From: JAKFVC01 sp040386595
Lineage (GTDB): Bacteria > Planctomycetota > Planctomycetia > Planctomycetales > Planctomycetaceae
Assembly (NCBI GenBank): GCA_040386595.1
Contig: JAZKFE010000014.1
Coordinates: 23,745 to 87,744 of the forward strand
Reading direction: 5' to 3'
Length of the DNA: 64,000 nt
The notes under the pieces were generated by a model. It made no database searches. It was given only the letters and a program-made list of their open reading frames with translations, and was not told where the DNA came from. The translations under genes and the position numbers were made by a program. Below are positions 25,550 through 33,101 of the stretch, piece by piece. Each line of letters begins with the position of its first letter. Positions within the stretch are counted from its first letter, which is position 1.

Positions 25550-25825
25550 TTACATCAGGCGGTCCCAGTGATCGCAGGACAATCGCGCCGACCGGGAATT
25601 TTGTAACAAGGCCAGCGTTTCCAGAGTCTCGCGGGGGCCGACCATAGCCGGAAGCGGAAAAACAGTTTCTACGGGCTGGTGAATATTCCCCCGCAAGTGA
25701 TGGCAATACCGTTGCAAGCGACGATCAGCCGCGGACAGTTCTTCTTGATTGCGATGGGATTCGTGCAAACCCAGGACGCACAATTCGACCAGGGCCACAA
25801 CTCCGCTGAAGACGAGAATGAACAT
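25550..25825 (-). CDS. Small membrane protein, unknown function
   Basis: A 91-residue protein not recognised as any family. Residues 1-17 (MFILVFSGVVALVELCV) form one hydrophobic helix. The rest is soluble, His/Arg/Leu rich, with a basic stretch LSAADRRLQRYCHHLRG. The ATG at 25825 has AGGAG eight bases upstream. That ribosome site is buried in a predicted mRNA hairpin (25832-25884). It sits between the PepSY gene and a pair of large palindromic repeat elements. It may be a real small gene, as start and helix fit well, but there is no homology evidence. Confidence 0.55.
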   Translation of the reverse strand: MFILVFSGVVALVELCVLGLHESHRNQEELSAADRRLQRYCHHLRGNIHQPVETVFPLPAMVGPRETLETLALLQNSRSARLSCDHWDRLM

Positions 25826-25831
25826 GGTATT

Positions 25832-25884
25832 GGCTCCTACTGGGGGACTGGTTTTGTTTTCGTTATGTCCCAATAGTAGGAGCC
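25832..25884 (-). promoter_or_regulatory. Leader hairpin burying the ribosome site of the small membrane protein
   Basis: On the minus-strand RNA, GGCTCCTACT pairs perfectly (10 bp) with AGTAGGAGCC, which contains the AGGAG ribosome site. A second 5-bp stem GGGAC/GTCCC lies inside, separated by a 3/2-base internal loop, and is capped by an 18-base A-rich loop. The 3' arm ends six bases before the start codon. This fits a translational switch such as an RNA thermometer or a protein- or ion-controlled leader. Confidence 0.55.
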
Positions 25885-26020
25885 GTCCCTAAAGTGACGG
25901 TGAAGGAAAAATAAAGTCGACCTTATGAGAGAAAAAGGGAAGACAGGGCGAATACTTCAGCGTGTACCAGTTCATCAAAATCGACGCAGTCAAGGAGAGA
26001 TTGCCGGGTGGTGTGCTTGC

Positions 26021-26230
26021 AATTCAGTCCCGACAGGGACGACAGAACCTAGCCGTGGGCGTAAGCCCACGGACTCGTCTTAATTGACCTAAAGCCCTGA
26101 ATGGACGACACTTCCGCAATTGCGGACTGACCGGGGGGGGTGTCGCCCCTTCAGGGCTCGATTTTTCATAAAAAACGTTCCGTGGGCTTGCGCCCACGGC
26201 GAGATTCTGTCGTCCCTATCGGGACTAAAT
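26021..26230. repeat. Nested composite palindromic element
   Basis: Four inverted layers are nested around one centre. The outer arms (26021-26075, 26175-26230) are about 50 bp. Each arm carries two local hairpins: GTCCC/GGGAC and CCGTGGGC/GCCCACGG. The next layer is AGCCCTGAATGGACGACAC (26093-26111) against GTGTCGCCCCTTCAGGGCT (26140-26158). The centre side holds the 14-bp palindrome TCCGCAATTGCGGA (26113-26126). No open frame fits it. Most arm differences fall in hairpin loops. This resembles the dispersed REP-like intergenic elements common in planctomycetes. Confidence 0.8.
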
Positions 26231-26260
26231 CACAGCCTTCATAAGACGGCGCCCTAGTAA

Positions 26261-26446
26261 AAATCGTCTTCGTAGGCGAGCGTCCAGCGTCAGCTGGATG
26301 GTTGTTGGCGACTCGACAAATATTGGGGGTGACATTCAGAATACGCCGCGCAGATTTTGCCTCATCCCAAGGGCTGGGTGAATTGTTACCGACAGCGTCT
26401 AACAACCATCCGGCTCACGCCGGACGCTCGCCTACGAAGACGATTT
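26261..26446. repeat. MITE-like element with 46-bp inverted ends
   Basis: Two 46-bp inverted arms (26261-26306 and 26401-26446) with three mismatches flank a 94-base core. Each arm holds its own hairpin: TCCAGC-GTCA-GCTGGA on the left; read in the same sense, the right arm gives TCCGGC-GTGA-GCCGGA. Two of the three mismatches are a paired A/T to G/C exchange in that stem. It lies directly after the nested element and ends 22 bases before the NtrC stop codon. The core shows no gene. Confidence 0.8.
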
Positions 26447-26468
26447 CCATCCGCCATGCGACAACCCT

Positions 26469-27908
26469 TTACGTCGCATCCTGCGATTTGATCGCCCGCA
26501 GTTTCGAGCGTAAAGTCGGGCGGCTGATCCCGAGAATTTCCGCGGCGCGGGCCTGATGTCCGTCGCTGACTTTCATCGCGCGGGCCACTAATAAGGCGTC
26601 AAACCTTTGAAGCGATTTGCGATAGAGATGCGCAAACCGCTCTTGAAAACTGTGCTCCACAAACTCGGCCAAGCCTTGCCAGGTCGTGTCTCCCAATGTC
26701 GACAGATCGGTCATCTGCTCGGGAGTATCCGGCTCGTCCTGTTGCAATTCGAGCGGCAGAAATTCGGGCAATAAGCTTGTCCCGGTCGACGTAATTAACG
26801 CCTCACGAATGACGCTTTGCAGTTCGCGAACATTGCCCGGCCAACGATACCGTTGCAGGCGTTCCAACGTTTCGGGAACGATCGATTGCACTGCCGTATC
26901 GAGTTGCCGGTTGAAGCGAAACAAAAAATAGTGAGCCAACTCGGGAATGTCCTCGGTCCGCTCGCGCAAGGCGGGCAGATTCAGCGTGACGCCACGCAGG
27001 CGATAGTACAAATCGCGGCGAAATTTGCCCTGATCGATCATCCCTTCCAGGTTCTGATTCGTCGCCGCCACGACACGGACATCGACATTCAGCGTCTCGT
27101 TGCCCCCGACCCGCTCGAACTGCCCCTCCTGGAGCAACCTCAGAATCTTGGCCTGCGTGGGCTGTGGCATGTCCCCCACTTCATCCAGAAACACGGTGCC
27201 TCGATGACATTGTTCGAACTTCCCGACACGCCGGCGATCGGCCCCCGTGAAGGCCCCTTTTTCGTGGCCAAACAATTCACTTTCGAGCAACCCTTCGGGG
27301 ATCGCCGCACAATTAATCGCCAGGAACGGAGCCTGGTTGCGGCGGCTATGTTGATAGATGGCCCGCGCCACCAATTCCTTTCCCGTCCCGCTTTCTCCCA
27401 GGATCAAGACATTCACATCCTGCGGAGCAATGCGTCCTATCTGCTTACAAATAGTCTGCATTGCAGGCCCGGTCCCAATCAGGCGATCGGAGGTCTCCGG
27501 CGGAGCCTCGGGCGTATCCACGGTTGTCGGGACGTTCATCAACCAACTGATCTTCAGAGCCTGCTCGACGACCTGTTGCAACTGGTTAAAGTCCAGCGGC
27601 TTCACGAGGTAGTCAAAGGCACCAAGCTTCATCGCTTCAATCGCCGTGTCGGTCGTGCCGTGCCCGGTAATAAACACGATCAGACTACGTGGATTGATCA
27701 GTTTGATTTGATGAAACACATCCAGCCCCGACTGGCCTTCCAGTCGCAGATCTAACAGCACGAGATCGGGGGACTCTTCCTGCACCAGGCGCAGTCCCTC
27801 CATGGCGTTTCCCGCTGTCAGAACCCGTATTTCATCACTGGCCAGGATCTCCTGAATGGTGAAACGAATTCCCGCCTCGTCGTCAATCACTAGTAGTGTG
27901 TGGGGCAT
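26469..27908 (-). CDS. Sigma-54-dependent response regulator (NtrC family), paired with the kinase upstream
   Basis: A 479-residue activator. The receiver has the acidic Asp-Asp at 9-10 and acceptor D53 in VLLDLRLEGQSG. The AAA+ domain has GESGTGKE, the GAFTGA loop, and RGTVFLDEVGDM. A Fis-type helix-turn-helix closes it (HQARAAEILGISRPTLRSKL, about 455-474). The ATG at 27908 follows GGAGAGGGA; the extension to 27959 is not conserved. It lies 54 bases after the kinase gene at 27963-29417 on the same strand, the NtrB/NtrC order. It is clearly related to the regulator at 16246-17730, sharing long stretches of the AAA+ domain and PLDFNQLQQVVEQAL against PLDLNQLRRVVGEAL. The two are likely paralogues. 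Confidence 0.95.
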   Translation of the reverse strand: MPHTLLVIDDEAGIRFTIQEILASDEIRVLTAGNAMEGLRLVQEESPDLVLLDLRLEGQSGLDVFHQIKLINPRSLIVFITGHGTTDTAIEAMKLGAFDYLVKPLDFNQLQQVVEQALKISWLMNVPTTVDTPEAPPETSDRLIGTGPAMQTICKQIGRIAPQDVNVLILGESGTGKELVARAIYQHSRRNQAPFLAINCAAIPEGLLESELFGHEKGAFTGADRRRVGKFEQCHRGTVFLDEVGDMPQPTQAKILRLLQEGQFERVGGNETLNVDVRVVAATNQNLEGMIDQGKFRRDLYYRLRGVTLNLPALRERTEDIPELAHYFLFRFNRQLDTAVQSIVPETLERLQRYRWPGNVRELQSVIREALITSTGTSLLPEFLPLELQQDEPDTPEQMTDLSTLGDTTWQGLAEFVEHSFQERFAHLYRKSLQRFDALLVARAMKVSDGHQARAAEILGISRPTLRSKLRAIKSQDAT

Positions 27909-27962
27909 TCCCTCTCCGATCGTCTGCTGAGCGCGCGCTATTCCAATCGAAACTGTCATTCT

Positions 27963-29417
27963 TCAAACCAACGGCAACATGACCTCAAACACGGCACCAC
28001 CCCCACTTCCATTGGACGCGGTAATGGTGCCTCGATGGTCAATCACAATGCGACGCGAGACTGCCAGTCCCAGACCTGTTCCTCGATCCTTGGTGGTGGC
28101 GAACGGCTCGAATAATCGCTTCAGAATTTCTTCGGGGATTCCCGTCCCGCTATCACGAACTTGCACCTGGACCGACTGGCCCCCTTTCGGGGAATCGGCG
28201 TGCAGCGTCAAACGGCCACCATCCGGCATCGATTCCAGACCATTCAGCAGCAGATTGACGAAGACTTGATGCAGTTGTTCTGGGTCGGCATCCACGTTCA
28301 ACGGATCGTCACCCAACTCTGCCGAGATCTGGATCTGCTGTTGCTGTGCCCGCCCGGCTACCAGATTCATAGCGCGACGCAAGCTCTCACGCACATCGTG
28401 CCGCACACGATTCAAACGGGGTGGGCGAGAGAAATCGAGGAGTCCCTGAATGGTCGATTCCATCCGAGCAATCTCGTCCAAAATGAGCTGCAGCTTGGTT
28501 CCCGTGAGGGTCTCCGTGTGACCACGCTGCGCCAGGTGCTGCAGCAGAAGTTTGACCGAAGTCAGTGGGTTGCGGAGCTCATGGGCCACTCCGGCGGCCA
28601 GCTCGCCCACGGCAGCCAGCCGTTCGGATCTCAGAACTTCATCTCGCGCCCGCTTCAATTCATCGTTGGCATGATTCAATCGCTCCACGACCAGCGCGAC
28701 CTGTGACTCCAACGCGTCCAAATCCTGCAATTCATCAATATTGACGGCCCCCAGCGAACGATCGCCCACGGTCGCATCGCGTAAGGTGACCGTGATGCGG
28801 GCGACGGAACTCTGCAGCCGTCGCGCCATCCACCAGCCATAGGCAATCCCCAAGGCGGGGCCAATAATCAAAATGGAAGTCCGAACCATGAACACCATCG
28901 CCGTCGATTGGTCCCGCGAAAGATTCGCATCACCGGCGAACTTTTGATTCAGGTCTCGCAAGCGATCAGTCGTCCCGGCAATCTCCTTCGTCAGATCGGT
29001 CAATTGCCGCAAGAGCACCGATTGACGAATCGCAGTGGATTCAGAGCCGTGGGTGCGAAGTGAATGCAGCAGCAACTTCAACCCGGCGAACTGCCGATCC
29101 AGCTCCTTCATCAAACCCAGTTCGACCTCGCTCAGCGAGACGCGTTTGAGCTTCGGGAGTTCTTGTTCGAAGGTATCTAGTGTCGAGGCAAAAACATGAT
29201 TGGCCAACGGAGGCTCGGTGCCGCTGGCATAGGCGTCCGTCAGCGCTTTCCAAGCCGCTTCCTGAATCCGGCTGGCGGAATAGACCGCCTCCACATTCTC
29301 GGAAAAGACTCGCTGATAGGACTGCCCCAGCCAGTAGATGTACCACGTCGTCGCGCCGCTGACCAACGCCCACAACACGGTCACGGCCACCGTCGGGAAG
29401 ATGAGTCTCTTCCACAT
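27963..29417 (-). CDS. Membrane sensor histidine kinase (NtrB/ZraS-like)
   Basis: A 484-residue kinase with an N-terminal helix (about 7-28) and a periplasmic helical sensor of about 150 residues. It includes SRIQEAAWKALTDAY and two long amphipathic helices, a four-helix-bundle type. A second helix follows (about 175-195), then HAMP, a coiled coil with LNHANDELKRARDEVLRSER, and the core. The acceptor is H279 in GVAHELRNPLTSVKLLLQHL. The ATPase boxes are NLLLNGLESMP, DSGTGIP and GTGLGLAVSRRIV. This architecture matches kinases that drive sigma-54 activators. It is the first gene of the operon with 26469-27908. A strong sigma-54-type site and a long palindrome lie upstream, suggesting autoregulation. 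Confidence 0.95.
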   Translation of the reverse strand: MWKRLIFPTVAVTVLWALVSGATTWYIYWLGQSYQRVFSENVEAVYSASRIQEAAWKALTDAYASGTEPPLANHVFASTLDTFEQELPKLKRVSLSEVELGLMKELDRQFAGLKLLLHSLRTHGSESTAIRQSVLLRQLTDLTKEIAGTTDRLRDLNQKFAGDANLSRDQSTAMVFMVRTSILIIGPALGIAYGWWMARRLQSSVARITVTLRDATVGDRSLGAVNIDELQDLDALESQVALVVERLNHANDELKRARDEVLRSERLAAVGELAAGVAHELRNPLTSVKLLLQHLAQRGHTETLTGTKLQLILDEIARMESTIQGLLDFSRPPRLNRVRHDVRESLRRAMNLVAGRAQQQQIQISAELGDDPLNVDADPEQLHQVFVNLLLNGLESMPDGGRLTLHADSPKGGQSVQVQVRDSGTGIPEEILKRLFEPFATTKDRGTGLGLAVSRRIVIDHRGTITASNGSGGGAVFEVMLPLV

Positions 29418-29497
29418 TTGCTCGGTCTCCAGAAATCTTGAAATTCACTGCGCCACCGCGCCTGCCACGCCGCGCTCAGGAACTCAGCTATAGGTGC

Positions 29498-29513
29498 CGC
29501 AACTGCAGTGCCG
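29498..29513 (-). promoter_or_regulatory. Putative sigma-54 promoter of the kinase/NtrC operon
   Basis: On the minus strand the site reads CGGCACTGCAGTTGCG. It has GGCAC at -24, TTGC at -12 and exact GG-N10-GC spacing. Only the outermost bases differ from consensus. The predicted start near 29487 gives a leader of about 70 bases before the kinase ATG at 29417. Inference by eye. Confidence 0.6.
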
Positions 29514-29886
29514 CAATGAAGAATCGCACTGAACAGTGTGATATTGCTTACTTTATCCAATTTACGAGTGATTCTGCTCGCCATTCGGCCCGCAAGATGC
29601 CCCCCTCGGCGACTCCAAACAGGGAAATGCCTTTTCCAAAAAGGAAAAGACCTTTCCCTTACTTCGCGAGCGAACCAATTCTGATTCGCCTCTCGCAAAT
29701 CCCTTTAACCCGTGCTGTCTTAATGTGATACGCAACCTTCTCTGCCGTCCAGCGGCCGGTTCGGCGCGGGAGTTGCCTTACGTCACCACAGGTCTCCGTT
29801 GGGCAGTAAGCGTTCGCTTCCTTGCTGGAGCCGACAATCCATTTCTGACCATGTATCCACCGTCGTGAACAGACTGGTCACATCCC
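29514..29886. other. Intergenic region upstream of the kinase operon
   Basis: No gene is supported here. Short open frames on both strands (29381-29698 minus, 29438-29728 plus) lack family features. The region holds the enhancer-like palindrome at 29621-29659 and should also contain the promoter of the divergent receiver gene at 29887; no sigma-70 box was picked out with confidence. Confidence 0.5.
29621..29659. promoter_or_regulatory. Putative enhancer palindrome for the NtrC-type activator
   Basis: AGGGAAA-TGC-CTTTTCC-AAAAA-GGAAAAG-ACC-TTTCCCT is a nested 39-base palindrome with two perfect 7-bp layers. It lies about 110-145 bases upstream of the -24 element at 29498-29513, the normal place for a sigma-54 activator site. 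Inference. Confidence 0.5.
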
Positions 29887-30291
29887 ATGCAACTTCGAAT
29901 CCTCGCCGCTAGCTCATCCTTATCCCGACGTTTGTGGTATCGCAATGAGTTGGAACTTCGTGGGTGCCAGGTCGAAACCGCAGACTCCGGTATCGCCTGC
30001 ATTGAACGAGCACTCACGTTTCGACCTCAGGCCTTAATTCTGGAATCGTTCCTGACGTGGGGAGGCAGCGATGGCGTGTTAGCGGTCAGGGAGGTCGATC
30101 CGCGGCTCAAAGCGGTGCATGTGGTTGTGGTTGATCTCCAACGGGATGCGGCCCAGACCTATCGCCTGGGAGCGTACGAACTGGCTGGCTATTGGAAGTG
30201 GCCCCCGACGGCGGACGAGTTAATCGACGCCGTACGCGTCACGGTGAGCTCGGAGAGGTCACGGCAGTACTCTGTCGCAGGGGCCCTCTGA
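29887..30291 (+). CDS. Degenerate receiver-domain protein (pseudo-receiver)
   Basis: A 134-residue single-domain protein with the receiver fold pattern: alternating strands LRILAASS, GCQVETADSG, ALILESFL, AVHVVVVDL and YELAGYWKWPPTADELIDAV. The catalytic residues are lost or changed. The N-terminal acidic pair is replaced by Ser-Ser-Ser (residues 9-11). The acceptor Asp is Glu53. The conserved Lys-Pro becomes Lys-Trp-Pro-Pro. Such domains cannot be phosphorylated in the usual way and act as constitutive or protein-binding modules in known cases. The ATG is at 29887; the ribosome site is weak. It is divergent from the kinase/NtrC operon, so it may modulate that system. Confidence 0.75.
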   Translation: MQLRILAASSSLSRRLWYRNELELRGCQVETADSGIACIERALTFRPQALILESFLTWGGSDGVLAVREVDPRLKAVHVVVVDLQRDAAQTYRLGAYELAGYWKWPPTADELIDAVRVTVSSERSRQYSVAGAL

Positions 30292-30891
30292 GATCTGTTT
30301 TCAAATCGAGCCTCACTGGAATCTGAAACCGAAATCCGGAACCAGACCGACGTTCGAAATCGTGTTGGAGAAACTGAATCGAGCCATCCCTAAAAATGGC
30401 TCATGGTCTGGCGGAAGTCGCCCCAGTTCACAGAAGGGAATCACGATGCTCTCTGGATTCTCCCCTGGTTCGGGCCCGTGCTCGATTGATTTATATTATT
30501 TCGCAAATTGGCTACGCCGCGCTCCACAACAACCGCCGCCCCCTGCCACTCCCCCCGAGACTCCACCACAAACTTTTCCGCATCAATTAACGTCTTCAGA
30601 ACAACCAGTCACGACATTGGAAATGGGTCTGCACGATTTGAATTTGTCGCGTTCCACCTGCAAAAACTCCTGCCTGGAGCCAGTGGAACCCGCCTGTAAC
30701 GATTAATCTCACCGCTATTTTTTCTCGGACTTGCGTGGTCTCTTAATCGCCACCGACAAGACGAACTGCGCATTCTCGGAGGTGAGGGGGCATTCGCGCT
30801 CAAGACCTGCATGAGATGCCTATAATACTCTCCGCGACGAATGCGCGGCCGGGTGGAATTCGAGGACTACGTGAATCGAGGATCAATTAAG
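30292..30891. other. Intergenic region, one doubtful small open frame
   Basis: About 600 bases upstream of treZ. A plus-strand frame beginning at 30446 after GAAGGGAATCACG would encode about 86 residues. It is Pro-rich, with runs of PPPP and PETPPQT. It has no recognisable family and an unusual composition. It was not called as a gene. No other feature was recognised. Confidence 0.5.
30446..30706 (+). CDS. Doubtful small Pro-rich open frame
   Basis: An 86-codon frame starting at ATG 30446 with GAAGGG about seven bases upstream. The product has Leu/Tyr/Phe-containing MLSGFSPGSGPCSIDLYYF and then a Pro/Gln/Thr-rich stretch. It has no recognised domain, no clear signal peptide and no conserved neighbour link. 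It may be chance; listed because its ribosome site is reasonable. Confidence 0.2.
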   Translation: MLSGFSPGSGPCSIDLYYFANWLRRAPQQPPPPATPPETPPQTFPHQLTSSEQPVTTLEMGLHDLNLSRSTCKNSCLEPVEPACND

Positions 30892-32754
30892 ATGACAAGC
30901 GACGCGAAGGTCACTTCGCTTCCTCCCTGTGGCGCCATGCTGAATGCCGATGAAACTTGCCGCTGGCGTGTCTGGGCACCTACGGTCCGCGAAGTGCAAT
31001 TGATCCTGTTCGACGACCTTGGACGTCAAACCGCGCACCTCATGAAGCCGGCGAAAGGGGGGTACTTCGAATTTCAAACCGGTGCCGTCCCCGAAGGACA
31101 ACGCTATGCCTTCCAATTGGACTGGCTGGCGATCCGCCCCGATCCCGCATCACGCTGGCAGCCTGAGGGAGTTCACCAGCCCTCGGCCGTGTGGAATTCT
31201 GACTTTCACTGGTCAGATCAAGATTGGCATGGAATCAACCGCCAAGACCTGGTGATCTACGAATTGCACGTCGGCACGTTGACCACCGAGGGTACGTTTC
31301 ACGCACTCATCAAACGGCTGGAACAACTGCGAGACTTGGGCGTCACCGCGATTGAACTAATGCCAGTCGGCCAATTTCCAGGAAGCAAAAACTGGGGCTA
31401 CGACGGGACCTATTGGTATGCCGTGCAGAACTCGTATGGAGGTCCGCGTGAACTGCAGAAACTGGTCGATGCCTGCCATCGTGTCGGGTTAGCCGTCATC
31501 CTGGACGTCGTTTACAACCATCTGGGCCCCGAAGGCAATTATCTCAGTGAGTTTGGTCCTTATTTCACGAAACGCGTGCACACCCCGTGGGGGCAGGCCG
31601 TCAATTTCGATGAAGAACACAGCGAAGAAGTTCGTGCCTTCGTGCTCAATAATGTCCGGCAATGGATCCGGGATTTTCATATCGACGGCTTACGCCTGGA
31701 CGCCATCCAGCAAATTCACGACCGCAGCGACCGGCACATTCTCGCCGAAATCAAAGCCGTGGCCGACGAAGAAGCGAGCAAGCTGGACAAGCAAATCCAG
31801 GTCATTGCCGAATGCGACCGGAACAACGTCCGCAATCTGTGGGACCAAAGCGACACGGGCCATGGACTCGATGCGCAGTGGAATGATGACTTTCATCACT
31901 GCGTCCACACATTAGTGACACACGAACAGTTCGGCTATTACACCGATTTTACAGACCCGTTGCCCCAACTGGAAAAAGTGCTGAACAGGGTCTTCGCCTA
32001 CGATGGCAATTACAGCCGGTTCCGCGGACATCGTCACGGTGCTCCCGCAGGCGATCTGAGTGGCGATCGTTTCGTGGTCAGCATCCAAACTCACGATCAG
32101 ATCGGCAACCGCGCCCACGGCGACCGACTAAGCCAGCTAGTCCCCTTCAATCGGTTGCGGATGAGTGCCGCGTTGCTGCTGCTCTCGCCCTATATCCCTC
32201 TGCTTTTTATGGGCGAAGAATATGGGGAATCGAACCCGTTCCCCTTCTTCTGCGACTTTGGCGACGCTCACTTGCGAGAGGCCGTGCGGCAAGGACGACG
32301 ACGCGACATCGCTGATTTCCTGGGCTCTGCCGAGATGCCCGACCCGCTGGCCGACTCCACATTTACGGCGGCGCAGTTGTCTTGGGATTGGGCCAAAAAC
32401 GAAGAAAAATCGGGCCTGAGACGCCTCTATCATGATCTTCTCAATGCCCGCCGTTCCTGGCCGGCCCTGCAGGATTTTGAACATCGTCAGGCACAACTCA
32501 TTCCGGCCGTGAATCACGAACAAGTGCTAAAAATCGTCCGCGGCAACCCCAGTCGTCCTGCGGAACAAATTGAAGCCTATTTCAATCCGTCTGCGGGGAC
32601 GGTCACACTGCCACCGCCAACCTTAGTCGAGCGTTCTATCCTCCTGAGGACCGACGACCGCAAGTACGGCGGAGGCGAAGGAAGTGGCATCAGTCGCTGG
32701 GATCTGGCCCCGTTTGAATGCGTGATTGTGCAGCGTCGACAGGATAAAAGCTGA
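30892..32754 (+). CDS. treZ: Malto-oligosyltrehalose trehalohydrolase (TreZ)
   Basis: A 620-residue GH13 enzyme that releases trehalose from maltooligosyl-trehalose, the second step of the TreY/TreZ route from glycogen or maltodextrin. The N-terminal CBM48/E-set domain (CRWRVWAPTVREVQLILFDD) is followed by the catalytic barrel. The barrel has the usual regions: GVTAIELMPVGQFPG, ILDVVYNHLGPEGNYL, GLRLDA with nucleophile D270, IAECD with acid/base E307, and HDQIGNR with D402. The ATG at 30892 is preceded by GAGGA; a start at 30841 is less likely. Length matches TreZ (about 600 residues) rather than glycogen branching enzyme (about 730). No treY is in the window, so the pathway partner lies elsewhere. 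Confidence 0.92.
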   Translation: MTSDAKVTSLPPCGAMLNADETCRWRVWAPTVREVQLILFDDLGRQTAHLMKPAKGGYFEFQTGAVPEGQRYAFQLDWLAIRPDPASRWQPEGVHQPSAVWNSDFHWSDQDWHGINRQDLVIYELHVGTLTTEGTFHALIKRLEQLRDLGVTAIELMPVGQFPGSKNWGYDGTYWYAVQNSYGGPRELQKLVDACHRVGLAVILDVVYNHLGPEGNYLSEFGPYFTKRVHTPWGQAVNFDEEHSEEVRAFVLNNVRQWIRDFHIDGLRLDAIQQIHDRSDRHILAEIKAVADEEASKLDKQIQVIAECDRNNVRNLWDQSDTGHGLDAQWNDDFHHCVHTLVTHEQFGYYTDFTDPLPQLEKVLNRVFAYDGNYSRFRGHRHGAPAGDLSGDRFVVSIQTHDQIGNRAHGDRLSQLVPFNRLRMSAALLLLSPYIPLLFMGEEYGESNPFPFFCDFGDAHLREAVRQGRRRDIADFLGSAEMPDPLADSTFTAAQLSWDWAKNEEKSGLRRLYHDLLNARRSWPALQDFEHRQAQLIPAVNHEQVLKIVRGNPSRPAEQIEAYFNPSAGTVTLPPPTLVERSILLRTDDRKYGGGEGSGISRWDLAPFECVIVQRRQDKS

Positions 32755-32826
32755 GCACCACGAGTCGGCAGACCGCAATTTGCTCAGGCAACTTCAGCAA
32801 ACCATCGTACGGAGTGATTGGTGGCG

Positions 32827-32845
32827 AGGCGTTCCTAGAACGCCT
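32827..32845 (+). terminator. Hairpin downstream of treZ
   Basis: AGGCGTTC-CTA-GAACGCCT is a perfect 8-bp stem with a 3-base loop, 73 bases after the treZ stop codon. No T-run follows; AACAAAAA comes next. It may be a factor-dependent terminator or part of the nearby repeat. Confidence 0.4.
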
Positions 32846-32862
32846 AACAAAAACGAGAAATG

Positions 32863-33017
32863 AAACCACGAATGACACCAATCACACGAATGAAGAACAG
32901 CCAACAGTAGCTGTCGGAAAAATCGGCGGAGCGTTCGAGGCCTGTTCCTGCTTTCGAGAATCGATCGAGAATTGTTCTCCTGTGATTTATTGGTGTCATT
33001 GGTGTCATTCGTGGTAA
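32863..33017. repeat. Inverted repeat flanking a short intergenic segment
   Basis: The left arm (about 32864-32890) starts ACCACGAATGACACCAAT. The right arm (about 32989-33016) reads TTGGTGTCATTCGTGGT, its reverse complement, with an extra repeat of the inner unit. The 27-bp arms differ at three positions. The spacer is about 100 bases. It is of the same kind as the repeat at 1211-1377 but with a different sequence. No gene is seen between treZ and 33102. Confidence 0.7.
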
Positions 33018-33101
33018 AAATCTCCTGAATCGATTCCATTGTTCGTTAAACACCGCAGGTCTGGTTCGAGTCGCGAACAGGCGTTTGCAGGAGTACGAAA
33101 C

